A stretch of DNA of 36,001 nucleotides from an uncultured Lachnospiraceae bacterium (lineage in GTDB: Bacteria > Bacillota > Clostridia > Lachnospirales > Lachnospiraceae), in the NCBI GenBank assembly GCA_910586585.1, contig CAJUKA010000039.1, positions 1 through 36,001 on the forward strand, read 5' to 3'. Within the stretch, counting starts at the first letter, position 1; each line of letters opens with the position of its first letter. Position numbers and translations under genes: made by a program. A model generated the notes under the pieces. That model was not told where the DNA came from, did no database searches, and was given only the letters and a program-made list of their open reading frames with translations. This document shows, piece after piece, positions 7,288 through 15,820 of this stretch.

Positions 7288-8374
7288 CATTGTCACCATC
7301 TCCTTCCTCCTCGTCGATTTCTTCAACCAGACCATTGAGCTGATCTGCCAGACTGCGGGACTGATTGGGGTACAGATGTGAGTATGTAGAAAGCGTGGTC
7401 TGAATCTTTTCATGCCCTAAACGTTCAGCAACTAAATTAGGCTGTGCTCCTAATTTGGAAATTAACAGTGAAGCATGGCTGTGACGGAGATCATGCAGAC
7501 GTATTCTCTTTACTCCTGATAATTTCGTTCCCCGACTCATTTCTTTTTCCAGATAAGATTTCGTGATACAGAACAATCTGTCATCTTTCATCATCCCATA
7601 TAGCCTGCTCGTATATTCTTCTAACTCAGTTACCAGAAAGTCCGGCAGCGTAATCACCCTTTTACTTTTGGCTGTCTTAGGTTCCGTAATCACATCTTTT
7701 CCATTGATCCTCTGGTATGATTTTGTGACAGACAGCGTTTTTTCTTCTGCATTAAAATCTTCTAATGAAAGTGCAAGAAGCTCTCCAAGACGAATCCCGG
7801 TCCAGTAAAGTGTAAGGAATGCATAGTATGAAACGGGTTTATCCTTGATAAACTCTACAAATGTCTCAAATTCTTCCTGTGTCCAGAACTGCATCTCTTC
7901 TGCTTTTCCTTTGCCCATACTCCCTGCCTGCGTACACGGGTTTCGAGGCAGATCATAATATTTTACGGCATAATTAAATATGGCGCTCAGCTGGTTATGA
8001 ATTGTTTTTAAGTACGTCTGAGAATATCCCTCTTTCATAAGGCTGTTCTGCCAACGCCGAATATCGGCTGCTGTTATATCACAAATTTTTCTGATTCCAA
8101 AGTAAGGTAATATTTTCAGCTCAACAATATAGTCCTTGGTGCGCACTGTGTTTTCCCTAAGCCGCTGTGACATGTCATCCCTGTATAATTCCCAAAATGA
8201 CTGAAATGTCATATCCAAATTTTTAGACTGCTGTAAAATAAACTTCTCAGCCCATTCCACTGCCTCCCGTTTTGTCTTAAAATTTCGTTTATGTTTTTTT
8301 GTATTTTTACCTTTGAAGTCTTTATAATAGAATTGAACATCCCATAATCCCCTGTTATTTTTCGTGACTGTCAT
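7274..8374 (-). CDS. int: Tyrosine site-specific integrase
   Basis: A 366-residue tyrosine recombinase of normal length. Residues 1-50 form the arm-binding AP2-like domain (GLWDVQFYYKDFKGK), 55-140 the core-binding SAM-like domain, and 165-345 the catalytic domain. Catalytic residues are visible: Arg195 in TGIRLGE, a Lys near 236 in TAKSKR, His294/Arg297 in LHDLRHSHAS, His321 in LGHEKIQTTLSTYSHLY, and Tyr331 as nucleophile. It recombines the E1 att sites. The C-terminus is acidic (EEIDEEEGDGDN). The excisionase gene lies upstream on the same strand, separated by a hairpin. Confidence 0.95.
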   Translation of the reverse strand: MTVTKNNRGLWDVQFYYKDFKGKNTKKHKRNFKTKREAVEWAEKFILQQSKNLDMTFQSFWELYRDDMSQRLRENTVRTKDYIVELKILPYFGIRKICDITAADIRRWQNSLMKEGYSQTYLKTIHNQLSAIFNYAVKYYDLPRNPCTQAGSMGKGKAEEMQFWTQEEFETFVEFIKDKPVSYYAFLTLYWTGIRLGELLALSLEDFNAEEKTLSVTKSYQRINGKDVITEPKTAKSKRVITLPDFLVTELEEYTSRLYGMMKDDRLFCITKSYLEKEMSRGTKLSGVKRIRLHDLRHSHASLLISKLGAQPNLVAERLGHEKIQTTLSTYSHLYPNQSRSLADQLNGLVEEIDEEEGDGDNAGKT

Positions 8375-8410
8375 AATACCGCTTCCCTTCTAAGAAATGT
8401 ATTTTCTGCC

Positions 8411-8442
8411 AGCGGTTGCCGATTATTTTTGTGGCAACCGCT
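8411..8442. other. 10-bp perfect hairpin between xis and int
   Basis: AGCGGTTGCC (8411-8420) pairs with GGCAACCGCT (8433-8442). There is no U-tract on the minus strand, so it is not an obvious terminator of the excisionase transcript. It may be an attenuator, an operator or an RNA-processing stem that sets the xis/int ratio. Confidence 0.45.
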
Positions 8443-8480
8443 TGACAAATTTGAAAATGTAGGATAAGCTGAAATCGGAG

Positions 8481-8672
8481 CTAACCTAAGACCTCTACGC
8501 CCCCATAATACCGTTCAGCAAAGAATTTCCTCGGAATGCGCCCCGGAACAACAATGTAATTTTTTGCCGCTAATTCTTCGTTCAGATCCTTGACAATCCG
8601 ATACGCTTTTGCACGAGAGACACCTAGGAGATCCTGAATCTCACTTGCCGTCAAATATATACGATTTTGCAT
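8481..8672 (-). CDS. xis: Excisionase-type HTH protein
   Basis: A 63-residue protein with a MerR-like/HTH_17 fold: YLTASEIQDLLGVSRAKAYRIVKDLNEEL (about residues 5-33) is the helix-turn-helix, followed by a wing (VVPGRIPRKFFAERYY). Proteins like this next to tyrosine integrases are recombination directionality factors. It lies between the integrase and the HerA-like ATPase on the same strand. Confidence 0.8.
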   Translation of the reverse strand: MQNRIYLTASEIQDLLGVSRAKAYRIVKDLNEELAAKNYIVVPGRIPRKFFAERYYGGVEVLG

Positions 8673-8700
8673 AATTTTCTCTCCTCATTAAGTAATTTTT

Positions 8701-9756
8701 TTAACAGTTTTTTTCAAATGCTGTAACTTTTAACGGCTTGTCAATGGCGCCTCCATCAACCGTTAAAGCACCTGACGCAACAAATTCTCCCCGTTTCAAT
8801 GTACGCAGAACTGGCAGCCATTCACCTGATGAAACCGGGTCGATCATTCTGGCAATGGCACTAAGATGCCTTGCATCAGGCTGGAAATACAATGTCATAC
8901 CACACTGCGTTAAATAGTGTTGAATCACCGATGTACTCCCCTGCGGAATAATCTGTGTTGCCAGAATTAAGTTGACATTAAATTTTCGACCTTCCGACAA
9001 TATCTGCGCCAGCAAACTGTTTTTTCCCGAAGCCAGATTCTGACATTCATCAACAAATATGAAGAGTCCAGACTGACTAAATTTTCCTGTCATGGCTAAC
9101 CTCCATATATATGACAATAGTACATCCGCGATCATTTCCTGTACACCAAGCGCAAACCTTCCCAGCCGGATAATATTGATTTTCCCATTCTCCAAAAAAC
9201 GGTTTCCGGGACGAAATACATTATGTGCGAATAGCTGATATAATTTTTCATATAATGCCTGAGACATTTTCGTATTCATCTCACAAAGCTCCTCACCAAC
9301 AGCTTGAAAACCGTTCTGTTCAAATGTATTCTTGTCACAGACATGATTAATCGCCTCACGCAATACTGCCTGCTGATTACATTTCAGATTTAGAATCCGG
9401 CTGAATACATTCGTTATCGCTGCCACAGTGTCAATCAGCTGTTCCTGTACCCCATCCTCAAAGGTAATCTGTTCCAAAAGGTTACACTGAATCCCGTTTT
9501 GATAAACATCGACTTCCTGTGTATACAATTCAAAATCTGGTTTGTATTTCCAAAATATCTGGCTGGACGCTAACGTCTGATGTAAATCGAGCGCCATAAC
9601 CGTACCGCCCTCCTTCACAATTTCGGTCATAATCTTTTGCGCCTCAACGGTTTTCCCTCCACCCGATTTTCCGAGAATCAAGAGGTGTTTATTAAGGGCA
9701 TTCTCACAGTCAAACGCAACTCCCCTGTTTTTGTAAGTTCCTAAATTAATACGCAT
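8701..9756 (-). CDS. HerA/DUF87-like ATPase
   Basis: A 351-residue P-loop ATPase of the HerA/VirB4/FtsK class. Walker A GKSGGGKT is at residues 29-36, Walker B LFIFVDE at 231-237, and a sensor-type LILATQ near 263-268 follows the SEGRKFNVN segment typical of HerA and coupling-protein motors. It lacks N-terminal membrane segments and a full FtsK domain, so it is shorter than ordinary coupling proteins. It overlaps the upstream gene by 11 nt and precedes xis. Possible roles are a soluble coupling ATPase for mobilization, a DNA pump for element replication, or a defence HerA. Context favours element biology. Confidence 0.75.
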   Translation of the reverse strand: MRINLGTYKNRGVAFDCENALNKHLLILGKSGGGKTVEAQKIMTEIVKEGGTVMALDLHQTLASSQIFWKYKPDFELYTQEVDVYQNGIQCNLLEQITFEDGVQEQLIDTVAAITNVFSRILNLKCNQQAVLREAINHVCDKNTFEQNGFQAVGEELCEMNTKMSQALYEKLYQLFAHNVFRPGNRFLENGKINIIRLGRFALGVQEMIADVLLSYIWRLAMTGKFSQSGLFIFVDECQNLASGKNSLLAQILSEGRKFNVNLILATQIIPQGSTSVIQHYLTQCGMTLYFQPDARHLSAIARMIDPVSSGEWLPVLRTLKRGEFVASGALTVDGGAIDKPLKVTAFEKNC

Positions 9757-10810
9757 TGTCTTGTCCTCCTTTTTGATTCTGGCATAATTTCACAAAATCC
9801 ATGTCCCCTGCCCGGTTCAGCTTCTCCCTTCTAAACCGGATCATCCGTTCTCTCTTGTATTCCCCGACAATGTTACGATAACCCACCTTGACAGAATATG
9901 TTTTCGTATTTTCTGGATAAACAATTCCGGCTTCTGTCAGGGCTGATTTTAGTACATCTACTGAAAAAGTGCCCAACAAAGCTTGACAAATCTGCTCAAA
10001 GAGCTTATCCTTAACATAAATATACTGATCGGTGTATAGAAGGATAGTGTCAATTCGCGATTCGATGCTCATTTCAAGCTCAGGCAGTGGATATACATCC
10101 TGAAATTGCGTCCGTTCCTGCCATAAATACAATTCCTCGATAAAGAGTTCGGCTGCTTCATATGGATCACGATTATTATCATCCTGTTCTACCAGAGCTG
10201 ACGCAATTTTAAGCATTTGCATGAACTTATACACCTTTGCTTCTTTTTTCAAATGTGGATAAAGAAAACATGCGCTGATCATCAAGGCTTTCTCCTCCGT
10301 GTTCTTAATAGTTAGATAATTCCGAATCTTGTCAAAAACTACCTCTAGCTGTTCATCTGGAGGAACAATCTCATTTAAGGATATATGAATGGCTGATAGA
10401 TCCCCTCGCAAATATATGACAAATAAATTATCGATATCGCATCCCTGTACCCCCGTCTCCGTAATCAAAACAGGAAGCGCCTGCAATTTCTTATTTCCTA
10501 CACATCCCATCTGAACAGCCAACGCAATTAACCGCACCAGTTCTTTTCCCTTACGTGTTGGAGAGAAAGGGAAAAGAACACACTCAGAGTTCGTTTCACA
10601 TAACACCTGTGAGATTTGTGAAGGCGTCATATAATCTCCGATTATGGGTGCCTTATAGTTTTCAAGAATTCTACAGGCAGCTTTCATCTGATGCTCAGAA
10701 ACAGCCAGCGTTATGAGTCTAGCAGGTGTACTCTCGATCATACTGATAATCGGATAATTTAAACCCAGTGCTTTTACAAGCTTTAAAGCGTCTACATCAT
10801 CAAACTGCAT
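9746..10810 (-). CDS. Unknown protein, partner of the HerA-like ATPase
   Basis: I do not recognise this 354-residue protein. The N-terminal half is a mixed alpha/beta region (residues 30-180) with strands such as PVLITETGV and LFVIYLRGDL and no Walker motif; the C-terminal half is helical and acidic, ending in a basic patch (KRERMIRFRREKLNR). It overlaps both neighbours by 11 nt, so the three proteins are probably made in fixed proportion and act together. It might be a regulatory or substrate-binding subunit for the ATPase. No signal peptide or membrane segment is visible. Confidence 0.7.
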   Translation of the reverse strand: MQFDDVDALKLVKALGLNYPIISMIESTPARLITLAVSEHQMKAACRILENYKAPIIGDYMTPSQISQVLCETNSECVLFPFSPTRKGKELVRLIALAVQMGCVGNKKLQALPVLITETGVQGCDIDNLFVIYLRGDLSAIHISLNEIVPPDEQLEVVFDKIRNYLTIKNTEEKALMISACFLYPHLKKEAKVYKFMQMLKIASALVEQDDNNRDPYEAAELFIEELYLWQERTQFQDVYPLPELEMSIESRIDTILLYTDQYIYVKDKLFEQICQALLGTFSVDVLKSALTEAGIVYPENTKTYSVKVGYRNIVGEYKRERMIRFRREKLNRAGDMDFVKLCQNQKGGQDNAY

Positions 10811-11456
10811 TTTCCCCGACCTCCTTCATAATCAGCTCTTTTTCATCTGCAAAGTGCCATCTTCCTTTGCTCATAAAATTCCACCCCCGATAATATGGCA
10901 GTTCAATGGTTTCTGCACATTGGAAAGAATATGCCAGCAGAGCCTCCGCTGCCTTCTTTTCAGTCCGCCCGGACAACAGGAAAAGGACTCCCCTTGCCTT
11001 CATATTCTTCAAAAAAATCTGTGGCGAAATCCCATTTTCCGCATTTTTAAAATAAACAGAACTGTTCTTTCCACCCTCCCAAGATATTTCCAGTACATAA
11101 CGTTTCTCAGGCCACCCGGAAAAATAGATCTTTGATTGATAACTGGTCACGTTCAATAGTGGCTTTGCTGCGATCGTTGCGTCAGTTGAATCTGAAATTG
11201 AAAAAATCAGCTTGCCCTGCGTATCAGCATAAATCGAAAAGGACAACAAATCCAAATAAGCCCTGTACTGCTGCTTTACTTCCTGCATCTGGGTTTCAAA
11301 CGCCCTCCGCTGATCCAACATCATTTGCTGCTTGCCAATCTGCAACTGATTTTTACAAAATTCGTACTGTAGCTTAGCCTGATACGATGCCATCATATCC
11401 AGCTGACCAGATGTCGGTACATACGTATCGGGTACAAATTGATTAAAATTATCCAT
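10800..11456 (-). CDS. Unknown protein, first gene of the ATPase trio
   Basis: The start is placed at ATG 11456 (MDNFNQFVPDTYVPTSGQ), 7 nt after a GGAGGAGG site; a longer frame to 11507 merely translates that site. The 218-residue product has a glutamine-rich helical segment (about residues 20-70), then a beta-rich region, and ends with a YYRGWNF..GRWHF segment that resembles the edge of DUF927-type helicase-associated domains, though weakly. It is the first gene of an operon with the unknown 354-residue protein and the HerA-like ATPase. Function is unknown. Confidence 0.65.
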   Translation of the reverse strand: MDNFNQFVPDTYVPTSGQLDMMASYQAKLQYEFCKNQLQIGKQQMMLDQRRAFETQMQEVKQQYRAYLDLLSFSIYADTQGKLIFSISDSTDATIAAKPLLNVTSYQSKIYFSGWPEKRYVLEISWEGGKNSSVYFKNAENGISPQIFLKNMKARGVLFLLSGRTEKKAAEALLAYSFQCAETIELPYYRGWNFMSKGRWHFADEKELIMKEVGENAV

Positions 11457-11594
11457 AGTACTACCTCCTCCATGACCCGTTGTGAAGCGCCTCTTTTTTC
11501 GAGTCATGCATAGTATAGCATACTTTTTTCCTGTAAACCAATGTGATAACGTATGTTATTTTTACACATATTTTAACTATATTCTTTTGATTTA

Positions 11595-11603
11595 TGCTAT
11601 AAT
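11595..11603 (+). promoter_or_regulatory. Extended -10 promoter of the orphan 591-aa gene
   Basis: TGCTATAAT (11595-11603) is a consensus extended -10 element 32 nt upstream of the ATG, with AAAGGAGAG between. The upstream DNA is AT-rich with no convincing -35 at correct spacing, which an extended -10 does not require. It drives the only long plus-strand gene in the left half of E1. Confidence 0.5.
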
Positions 11604-11634
11604 TAAATAAAAATATAGTAAAAGGAGAGAATCT

Positions 11635-13410
11635 ATGAAAATATACCCAAAAGAACCAAATACTTCTTTAAATCCTGAATTTGCCAAGAAACTTAGAGAG
11701 TCTGAAAATGTTTTACAGTATACTTTACAACTGCCATTTGATAAAATCAAAACCCCCAAATTTACTGACTGCCCCAGTGCCGAATCCCTTTCTGATTTTT
11801 TTGAAACACTAGGAGAAAGCATTTATAAGGAATGTAACTACTTATTTAACCAGAATAATCCAAACATTTTTGGCTCCAAAACAGCTAATGTTGATGATTT
11901 GTCGATTCTATCCACAAAAAATGCATTTTGGGAACATATATTTATGCAGGATATGATCTTGTCCTCATTTGATAAATTAAGAAAATTGATAGGAGGAAAC
12001 ATACCTTTAACCTCCTATTCCTTTACAAAATTATTTAATTACACAAATGATGGCAGTACCCCTCTCAATACAAAGTTTCATGGACTTGATTACCTTACAG
12101 AAACAACAGACGAACAGCATCTCAGTATAGGCACTGACAAAAATTCCATTATTATGAAGGAAATACTACCCGCTATATGTAGTACTACTGATTTAAGTCC
12201 AAATGGGTCAAACATAGAAAAAAATCTTCATAATAAATTTAAAATTTTGAAAGATTTTAGTTTAAACAGCCTTATACTCAATTTACATGATGAAGAACCA
12301 AATGCGACAGATGACAAAGGTTGTTTATTAAATCTGAATATGATGGAATTTTTTCAACTTATTCTCAGCCGCAGGGAAATAGAAGGAATACAAGGTTTTA
12401 ATATCTATCCCATTATGAACATCCATAAGGAGAATAAAAGATTCGATTTTTCTGATTATAATAACTACATGCAGTGTGTGATCTATCTGCTCTCACAATG
12501 CAAAATTGAATCTTTAGACAAATATATAGCTTGTGAGATGAAAGAACCTATAACAGAACATAATTTATCCCTTTCCGACAAAATTTATCTTCGATACCAA
12601 ATCGAGAAAATTTTTGCCCCAATAATGATTGATTCCATGTACCAAAATATAGCAAATACAATCCATACGCATAATGCTTTAAACGATCAGGCAACGATCA
12701 ACCGCCTGTCCTCCTGCTTTACTCTTCCGAATGTATTTACAAGACATTATATATTTCAAATGGCTGTTGATACGCTGACAAAACACAGTGACGAAGGATT
12801 TGACGACTCATACTTTTTTCAGAAATATATCGAGGTTCCTACTGCCGCAATGACCAGAGTTCATAACAGTGTAGATCCTTTCCGCCCACACAATGCGTTG
12901 TCTATATGGCTGGACAGATACGAAAGTTTTGTAAAATATCTTAGTCATATGCTCATGCCTGTATATGAAAATCTTTACTTCATTAAATTATGGCACAGCA
13001 TAAAAACAACATATCCCGAAAAAAATGAAGCGGAATGTATTGTTGCTTTATATAAACTATTAAGGCAGTATCTCAATAATGAAGATTGTGTTCAAAAATT
13101 GTTGTCTACAGAAGAAACCTTCCTGGAAAAGAAAGATGACAACGAAAAGGAAGAAAATAAGGAAAAGAAAGACAACAAAGAAAAGGAAGAAAACAAGGAA
13201 AAGAAAGACAAGAAAAATAATTTAATTCCCTCCTTTTTTCTTCATAAAAAGATGAATATTTCGTTGTACCATCAATGCATATTGTCTCAAAACATTACAT
13301 CAAAACAAGAAGCTATTCCTGAGTTTCTGAGCTTAAAATATTTGAATCAATATGCCCCCAATCCGACCGATAACATTCAGTCATTTTACATTCGTAGTTT
13401 TATGAATTAA
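11635..13410 (+). CDS. Orphan 591-residue protein of unknown function
   Basis: Not recognised. The protein is large, largely helical and acidic, and lacks signal peptide, membrane segments or a clear catalytic motif. A highly charged low-complexity linker of repeated KKDDNEKEENKEK units covers about residues 495-525, followed by a final conserved-looking domain of about 65 residues. It is transcribed alone, divergent from the ATPase trio and convergent with the recombination operon, from its own extended -10 promoter. Its base composition is more AT-rich than the recombination genes, which suggests a separate origin. A lone cargo gene of this size in an integrative element could be a single-gene defence factor, but nothing in the sequence proves it. 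Confidence 0.75.
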   Translation: MKIYPKEPNTSLNPEFAKKLRESENVLQYTLQLPFDKIKTPKFTDCPSAESLSDFFETLGESIYKECNYLFNQNNPNIFGSKTANVDDLSILSTKNAFWEHIFMQDMILSSFDKLRKLIGGNIPLTSYSFTKLFNYTNDGSTPLNTKFHGLDYLTETTDEQHLSIGTDKNSIIMKEILPAICSTTDLSPNGSNIEKNLHNKFKILKDFSLNSLILNLHDEEPNATDDKGCLLNLNMMEFFQLILSRREIEGIQGFNIYPIMNIHKENKRFDFSDYNNYMQCVIYLLSQCKIESLDKYIACEMKEPITEHNLSLSDKIYLRYQIEKIFAPIMIDSMYQNIANTIHTHNALNDQATINRLSSCFTLPNVFTRHYIFQMAVDTLTKHSDEGFDDSYFFQKYIEVPTAAMTRVHNSVDPFRPHNALSIWLDRYESFVKYLSHMLMPVYENLYFIKLWHSIKTTYPEKNEAECIVALYKLLRQYLNNEDCVQKLLSTEETFLEKKDDNEKEENKEKKDNKEKEENKEKKDKKNNLIPSFFLHKKMNISLYHQCILSQNITSKQEAIPEFLSLKYLNQYAPNPTDNIQSFYIRSFMN

Positions 13411-13414
13411 TAAC

Positions 13415-13510
13415 AATGCCCATCTTGGATGTCAATAATGCAGATTTTTTTATCATAACAAAGGGATTATGACAATTTTTTTCTGATTTTTTGACATTCA
13501 GATGGGCATT
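13415..13510. repeat. 96-bp imperfect long hairpin between convergent genes
   Basis: Nested arms pair in order: AATGCCCATCT (13415-13425) with AGATGGGCATT (13500-13510), TGTCAA (13430-13435) with TTGACA (13491-13496), CAGA (13441-13444) with TCTG (13482-13485), and TCATAA (13453-13458) with TTATGA (13467-13472). T-runs lie inside on the plus strand. It sits between the 591-aa gene and a small hydrophobic peptide gene reading toward it, so it may be a shared terminator or the sense/antisense overlap of a type I toxin locus. Confidence 0.65.
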
Positions 13511-13515
13511 CTCAG

Positions 13516-13599
13516 TTACCTGTCTCTATCTTCCTGATTAATCACCGCAATCACCACTGTCAGTATCCCAACAAGTACCGCCTTTGCAACCTCATCCAT
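13516..13599 (-). CDS. 27-aa hydrophobic peptide, candidate type I toxin
   Basis: A short frame starting at 13599 with a very strong site (GGAGGAGGAG, 5 nt spacing). The peptide has a short acidic start (MDEVAK), a hydrophobic stretch of about 15 residues (AVLVGILTVVIAVI) able to cross a membrane, and a charged end, NQEDRDR. This is the layout of Fst/Ldr-type membrane toxins. The stop is 6 bp from the 96-bp long hairpin, which could supply a terminator or antisense RNA. It lies 15 nt beyond the end of the recombination operon. Sequence similarity to a named family is not claimed. Confidence 0.5.
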   Translation of the reverse strand: MDEVAKAVLVGILTVVIAVINQEDRDR

Positions 13600-13614
13600 T
13601 TGTTCTCCTCCTCC

Positions 13615-13950
13615 CTATATTTCTCTGCCTTTTTCTTCCTCATTACCATCTTTTCCACGCTCCAAAATACTGCTGTAATCAGAATTAATTTTTCCTTCCA
13701 GCTCCCTGTAAATGGTTTCCATACAGTCACAAATATCTATACTTCCCACTGCAACTTTCTCATACAATGCACGGATATTTACTGTAATGCTCTCACTACT
13801 TCCTGCTTTCTGACACAATGAAATCTGAATCCCTTCACACGCTTTTCCACAGTCATCTGCTATGTCCTTTACAGTTCTCACATCCGCATCCTGTCCATAG
13901 AAATCTCTCAATTCTGCCAGTAATTTCTCCTTAAATATCTCGTATTCCAT
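13615..13950 (-). CDS. Short DUF5688-like protein
   Basis: A 111-residue acidic protein. The N-terminus (MEYEIFKEKLLAELRDFYGQ) and the segment ITVNIRALYEKVAVGSIDICDCMETIYREL resemble the first third of DUF5688 proteins, such as the full-length one at 29281-30237. It thus looks like a stand-alone N-terminal domain. Function is unknown. It is the last gene of the DUF932-YqaJ-Rad52 operon, 10 nt after the Rad52-like gene. Confidence 0.6.
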   Translation of the reverse strand: MEYEIFKEKLLAELRDFYGQDADVRTVKDIADDCGKACEGIQISLCQKAGSSESITVNIRALYEKVAVGSIDICDCMETIYRELEGKINSDYSSILERGKDGNEEEKGREI

Positions 13951-13960
13951 ACACTTCCTC

Positions 13961-14749
13961 CTATGCTGCTCCGATGGATTTTGTCTTTGCTAATGCCGTC
14001 ATGACCCGCTTGTATAAGTCAGGCGACATACTCTCTGGATTCTGAATCTTATAACGGTCTTTTACATCCTCCATTGTCACCCCGGTTCGTTTCAGTTCTG
14101 CTTTGAGACCATCCATCTGCGGCTTTGTCACCATGGTATTTTTCCGTGTTTTCTCTGATGGTTTTTTCGATGCTGCGGCATTCTGGAACTGTGATTCTGT
14201 ATCCTGTTGTGGTTCTGTAGCTGGCTTTTTGTTCTGCGGATGCAGCTCATATACAACGCTTCCACGGCTGTCATTTCTGATTATCAGAGCTGATATTTCC
14301 CGCTCTTCGTTATATTCAATAGAAACTACTGAAAAACGGTCGCTGCACAGAAAACGGTCGCCGGATTTTCGGATCTCTGTCTTTGATGCAGACACCCAGA
14401 TAAAGGGAGCCGAATACAGCTCCCGTCCGATTCCCCAGTTAAAGCACGCCCGCTTAAAGGAGTCGGATGCCTGTGACTTTTCTTTTTCTGTATAGCCTGT
14501 AGTGCCCACATCCTGTTTGGCGACCCAGATTCCTTTTTCCCTGTCATAAATCTCTACGGTACAGTACAGATTCCCGTCGATGCTCTGGTGTGTCCTCCTC
14601 CATCCAAACGGTCCAAATACCTCGTCAAGAATCTTCTGGTCCACTCTTGCATCTTTGTATAACAGGACGCTCACCCCCTTTTCATTCACAGTCGATACAC
14701 GGCACTCGATTTCATCCGCCCTAAGCAGGCGTATCATGCTGTTTTCCAT
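13961..14749 (-). CDS. Rad52/Sak-type single-strand annealing protein
   Basis: A 262-residue protein of the phage Rad52/Rad22 (Sak) family. The diagnostic region is residues 30-125: VDQKILDEVFGPFGWRR, then WVAKQDVGTTG, then EKSQASDSFKRACFNWGIGRELY. A low-complexity linker (PATEPQQDTESQFQ) joins a small C-terminal helical domain (TKPQMDGLKAELKRTGVTM). The protein anneals complementary single strands and probably works with the exonuclease encoded just upstream (13-nt gap). Such pairs repair or recombine incoming mobile DNA. Confidence 0.85.
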   Translation of the reverse strand: MENSMIRLLRADEIECRVSTVNEKGVSVLLYKDARVDQKILDEVFGPFGWRRTHQSIDGNLYCTVEIYDREKGIWVAKQDVGTTGYTEKEKSQASDSFKRACFNWGIGRELYSAPFIWVSASKTEIRKSGDRFLCSDRFSVVSIEYNEEREISALIIRNDSRGSVVYELHPQNKKPATEPQQDTESQFQNAAASKKPSEKTRKNTMVTKPQMDGLKAELKRTGVTMEDVKDRYKIQNPESMSPDLYKRVMTALAKTKSIGAA

Positions 14750-14762
14750 ACTGCCACCTCCC

Positions 14763-15695
14763 TTACGCAGATTTGATCTGGAACCGCCGGGATACGGAAA
14801 CCTTTGCGTACTCCTGGTAAATCTCCGGCTTTTCTAATTTCATGCGCTTTGTGTCAAGGCTTGTCTTTTCCACACTGCTCCACAATACCTTGAATCTGCT
14901 GCTGGAAGCGGTCTCATTATCCTGCATGTAGAGTTTTACTTCCTGCTCAATCTGGTTCAGTTCCTGCTGTAACGGTGCGATCTGTTCCAGAAGCGCCGCC
15001 CTCCTGTCCAGTTTTTCATCAAATCCGACCAGCTCAATTTCTGCGGATTTTCTGGCAGTGTGGAAATACTGTCTGAGCACTTCATCACAGGCTTTCGAGC
15101 CGTCGGGATCGGGCATGATGCCCTTTTCCACATGGTTTTTCCAGAAGTACTGCTCTGCCGCGGTCATCTGTGAAATCAGAGCATCGTCCCATTCCAGCCT
15201 GCGGTATGTAAATTCCCTGCCGAGAATCACCGCCGCGATATACCACACCCGTTTTCCGGTTACAGCCATGTAGTGATAGCACTGCATGATATAATGAAGC
15301 GGAATTTCTCCGTCTTTCCATTTGTCCGCATTGTAGGCGCTTGCGGTCTTGCATTCCAGCCCGGCATCCTCCCCGATTACAAGACGGTCAACATCTGCAA
15401 TCATAAAAGGATATTCAAGATTCCGGTACATGAAGTTCGAACGGCGCACTTTAAGTCCTGTCTCTTCCATAAACCGCTGTGCGACATATTCTTCCAGATC
15501 ATGCCCCTGCCGGATGGCTTCATTGTCCTGCTGTTCCTCTATCGTGTCACTGGTCTTGTCATGAAATACTTTCATGGCGTTGCTGTATGGGTTCATGCCG
15601 CAGATGCTCCCTGCGTCAGATCCGCCGATCCCGGTTTTCCTTAATTTCAGCCATTCCTCCCTGCTTGAATCTTTGATAGGTATTTTTGTGTACAT
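14763..15695 (-). CDS. YqaJ-family viral recombinase exonuclease
   Basis: A 310-residue YqaJ (lambda-exonuclease-like) nuclease. Conserved elements are in order: GIGGSDAGSICGMNPY (residues 22-37), GHDLEEYVAQRF (64-75), ADVDRLV (100-106, catalytic Asp), GLECKTAS (112-119, the ExK pair Glu114/Lys116) and YIMQCYHYM (135-143). The C-terminal third is a coiled coil (EQIAPLQQELNQIEQEV). The enzyme should degrade one strand from DNA ends so that the Rad52-like partner can anneal. It lies between the DUF932 and Rad52-like genes on one strand. Confidence 0.9.
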   Translation of the reverse strand: MYTKIPIKDSSREEWLKLRKTGIGGSDAGSICGMNPYSNAMKVFHDKTSDTIEEQQDNEAIRQGHDLEEYVAQRFMEETGLKVRRSNFMYRNLEYPFMIADVDRLVIGEDAGLECKTASAYNADKWKDGEIPLHYIMQCYHYMAVTGKRVWYIAAVILGREFTYRRLEWDDALISQMTAAEQYFWKNHVEKGIMPDPDGSKACDEVLRQYFHTARKSAEIELVGFDEKLDRRAALLEQIAPLQQELNQIEQEVKLYMQDNETASSSRFKVLWSSVEKTSLDTKRMKLEKPEIYQEYAKVSVSRRFQIKSA

Positions 15696-15820
15696 ACGCC
15701 TGTCTCCTTTCTGTGCTGCTGTGGCACGCTGTGTTTTTTCTTATTCCGTTTTATGTTTCGTGGCTGTTACTTCTATTAATATAATGAAGCAACAGCCCGT
15801 GCGTTTCCTGTGTCTGCGCC

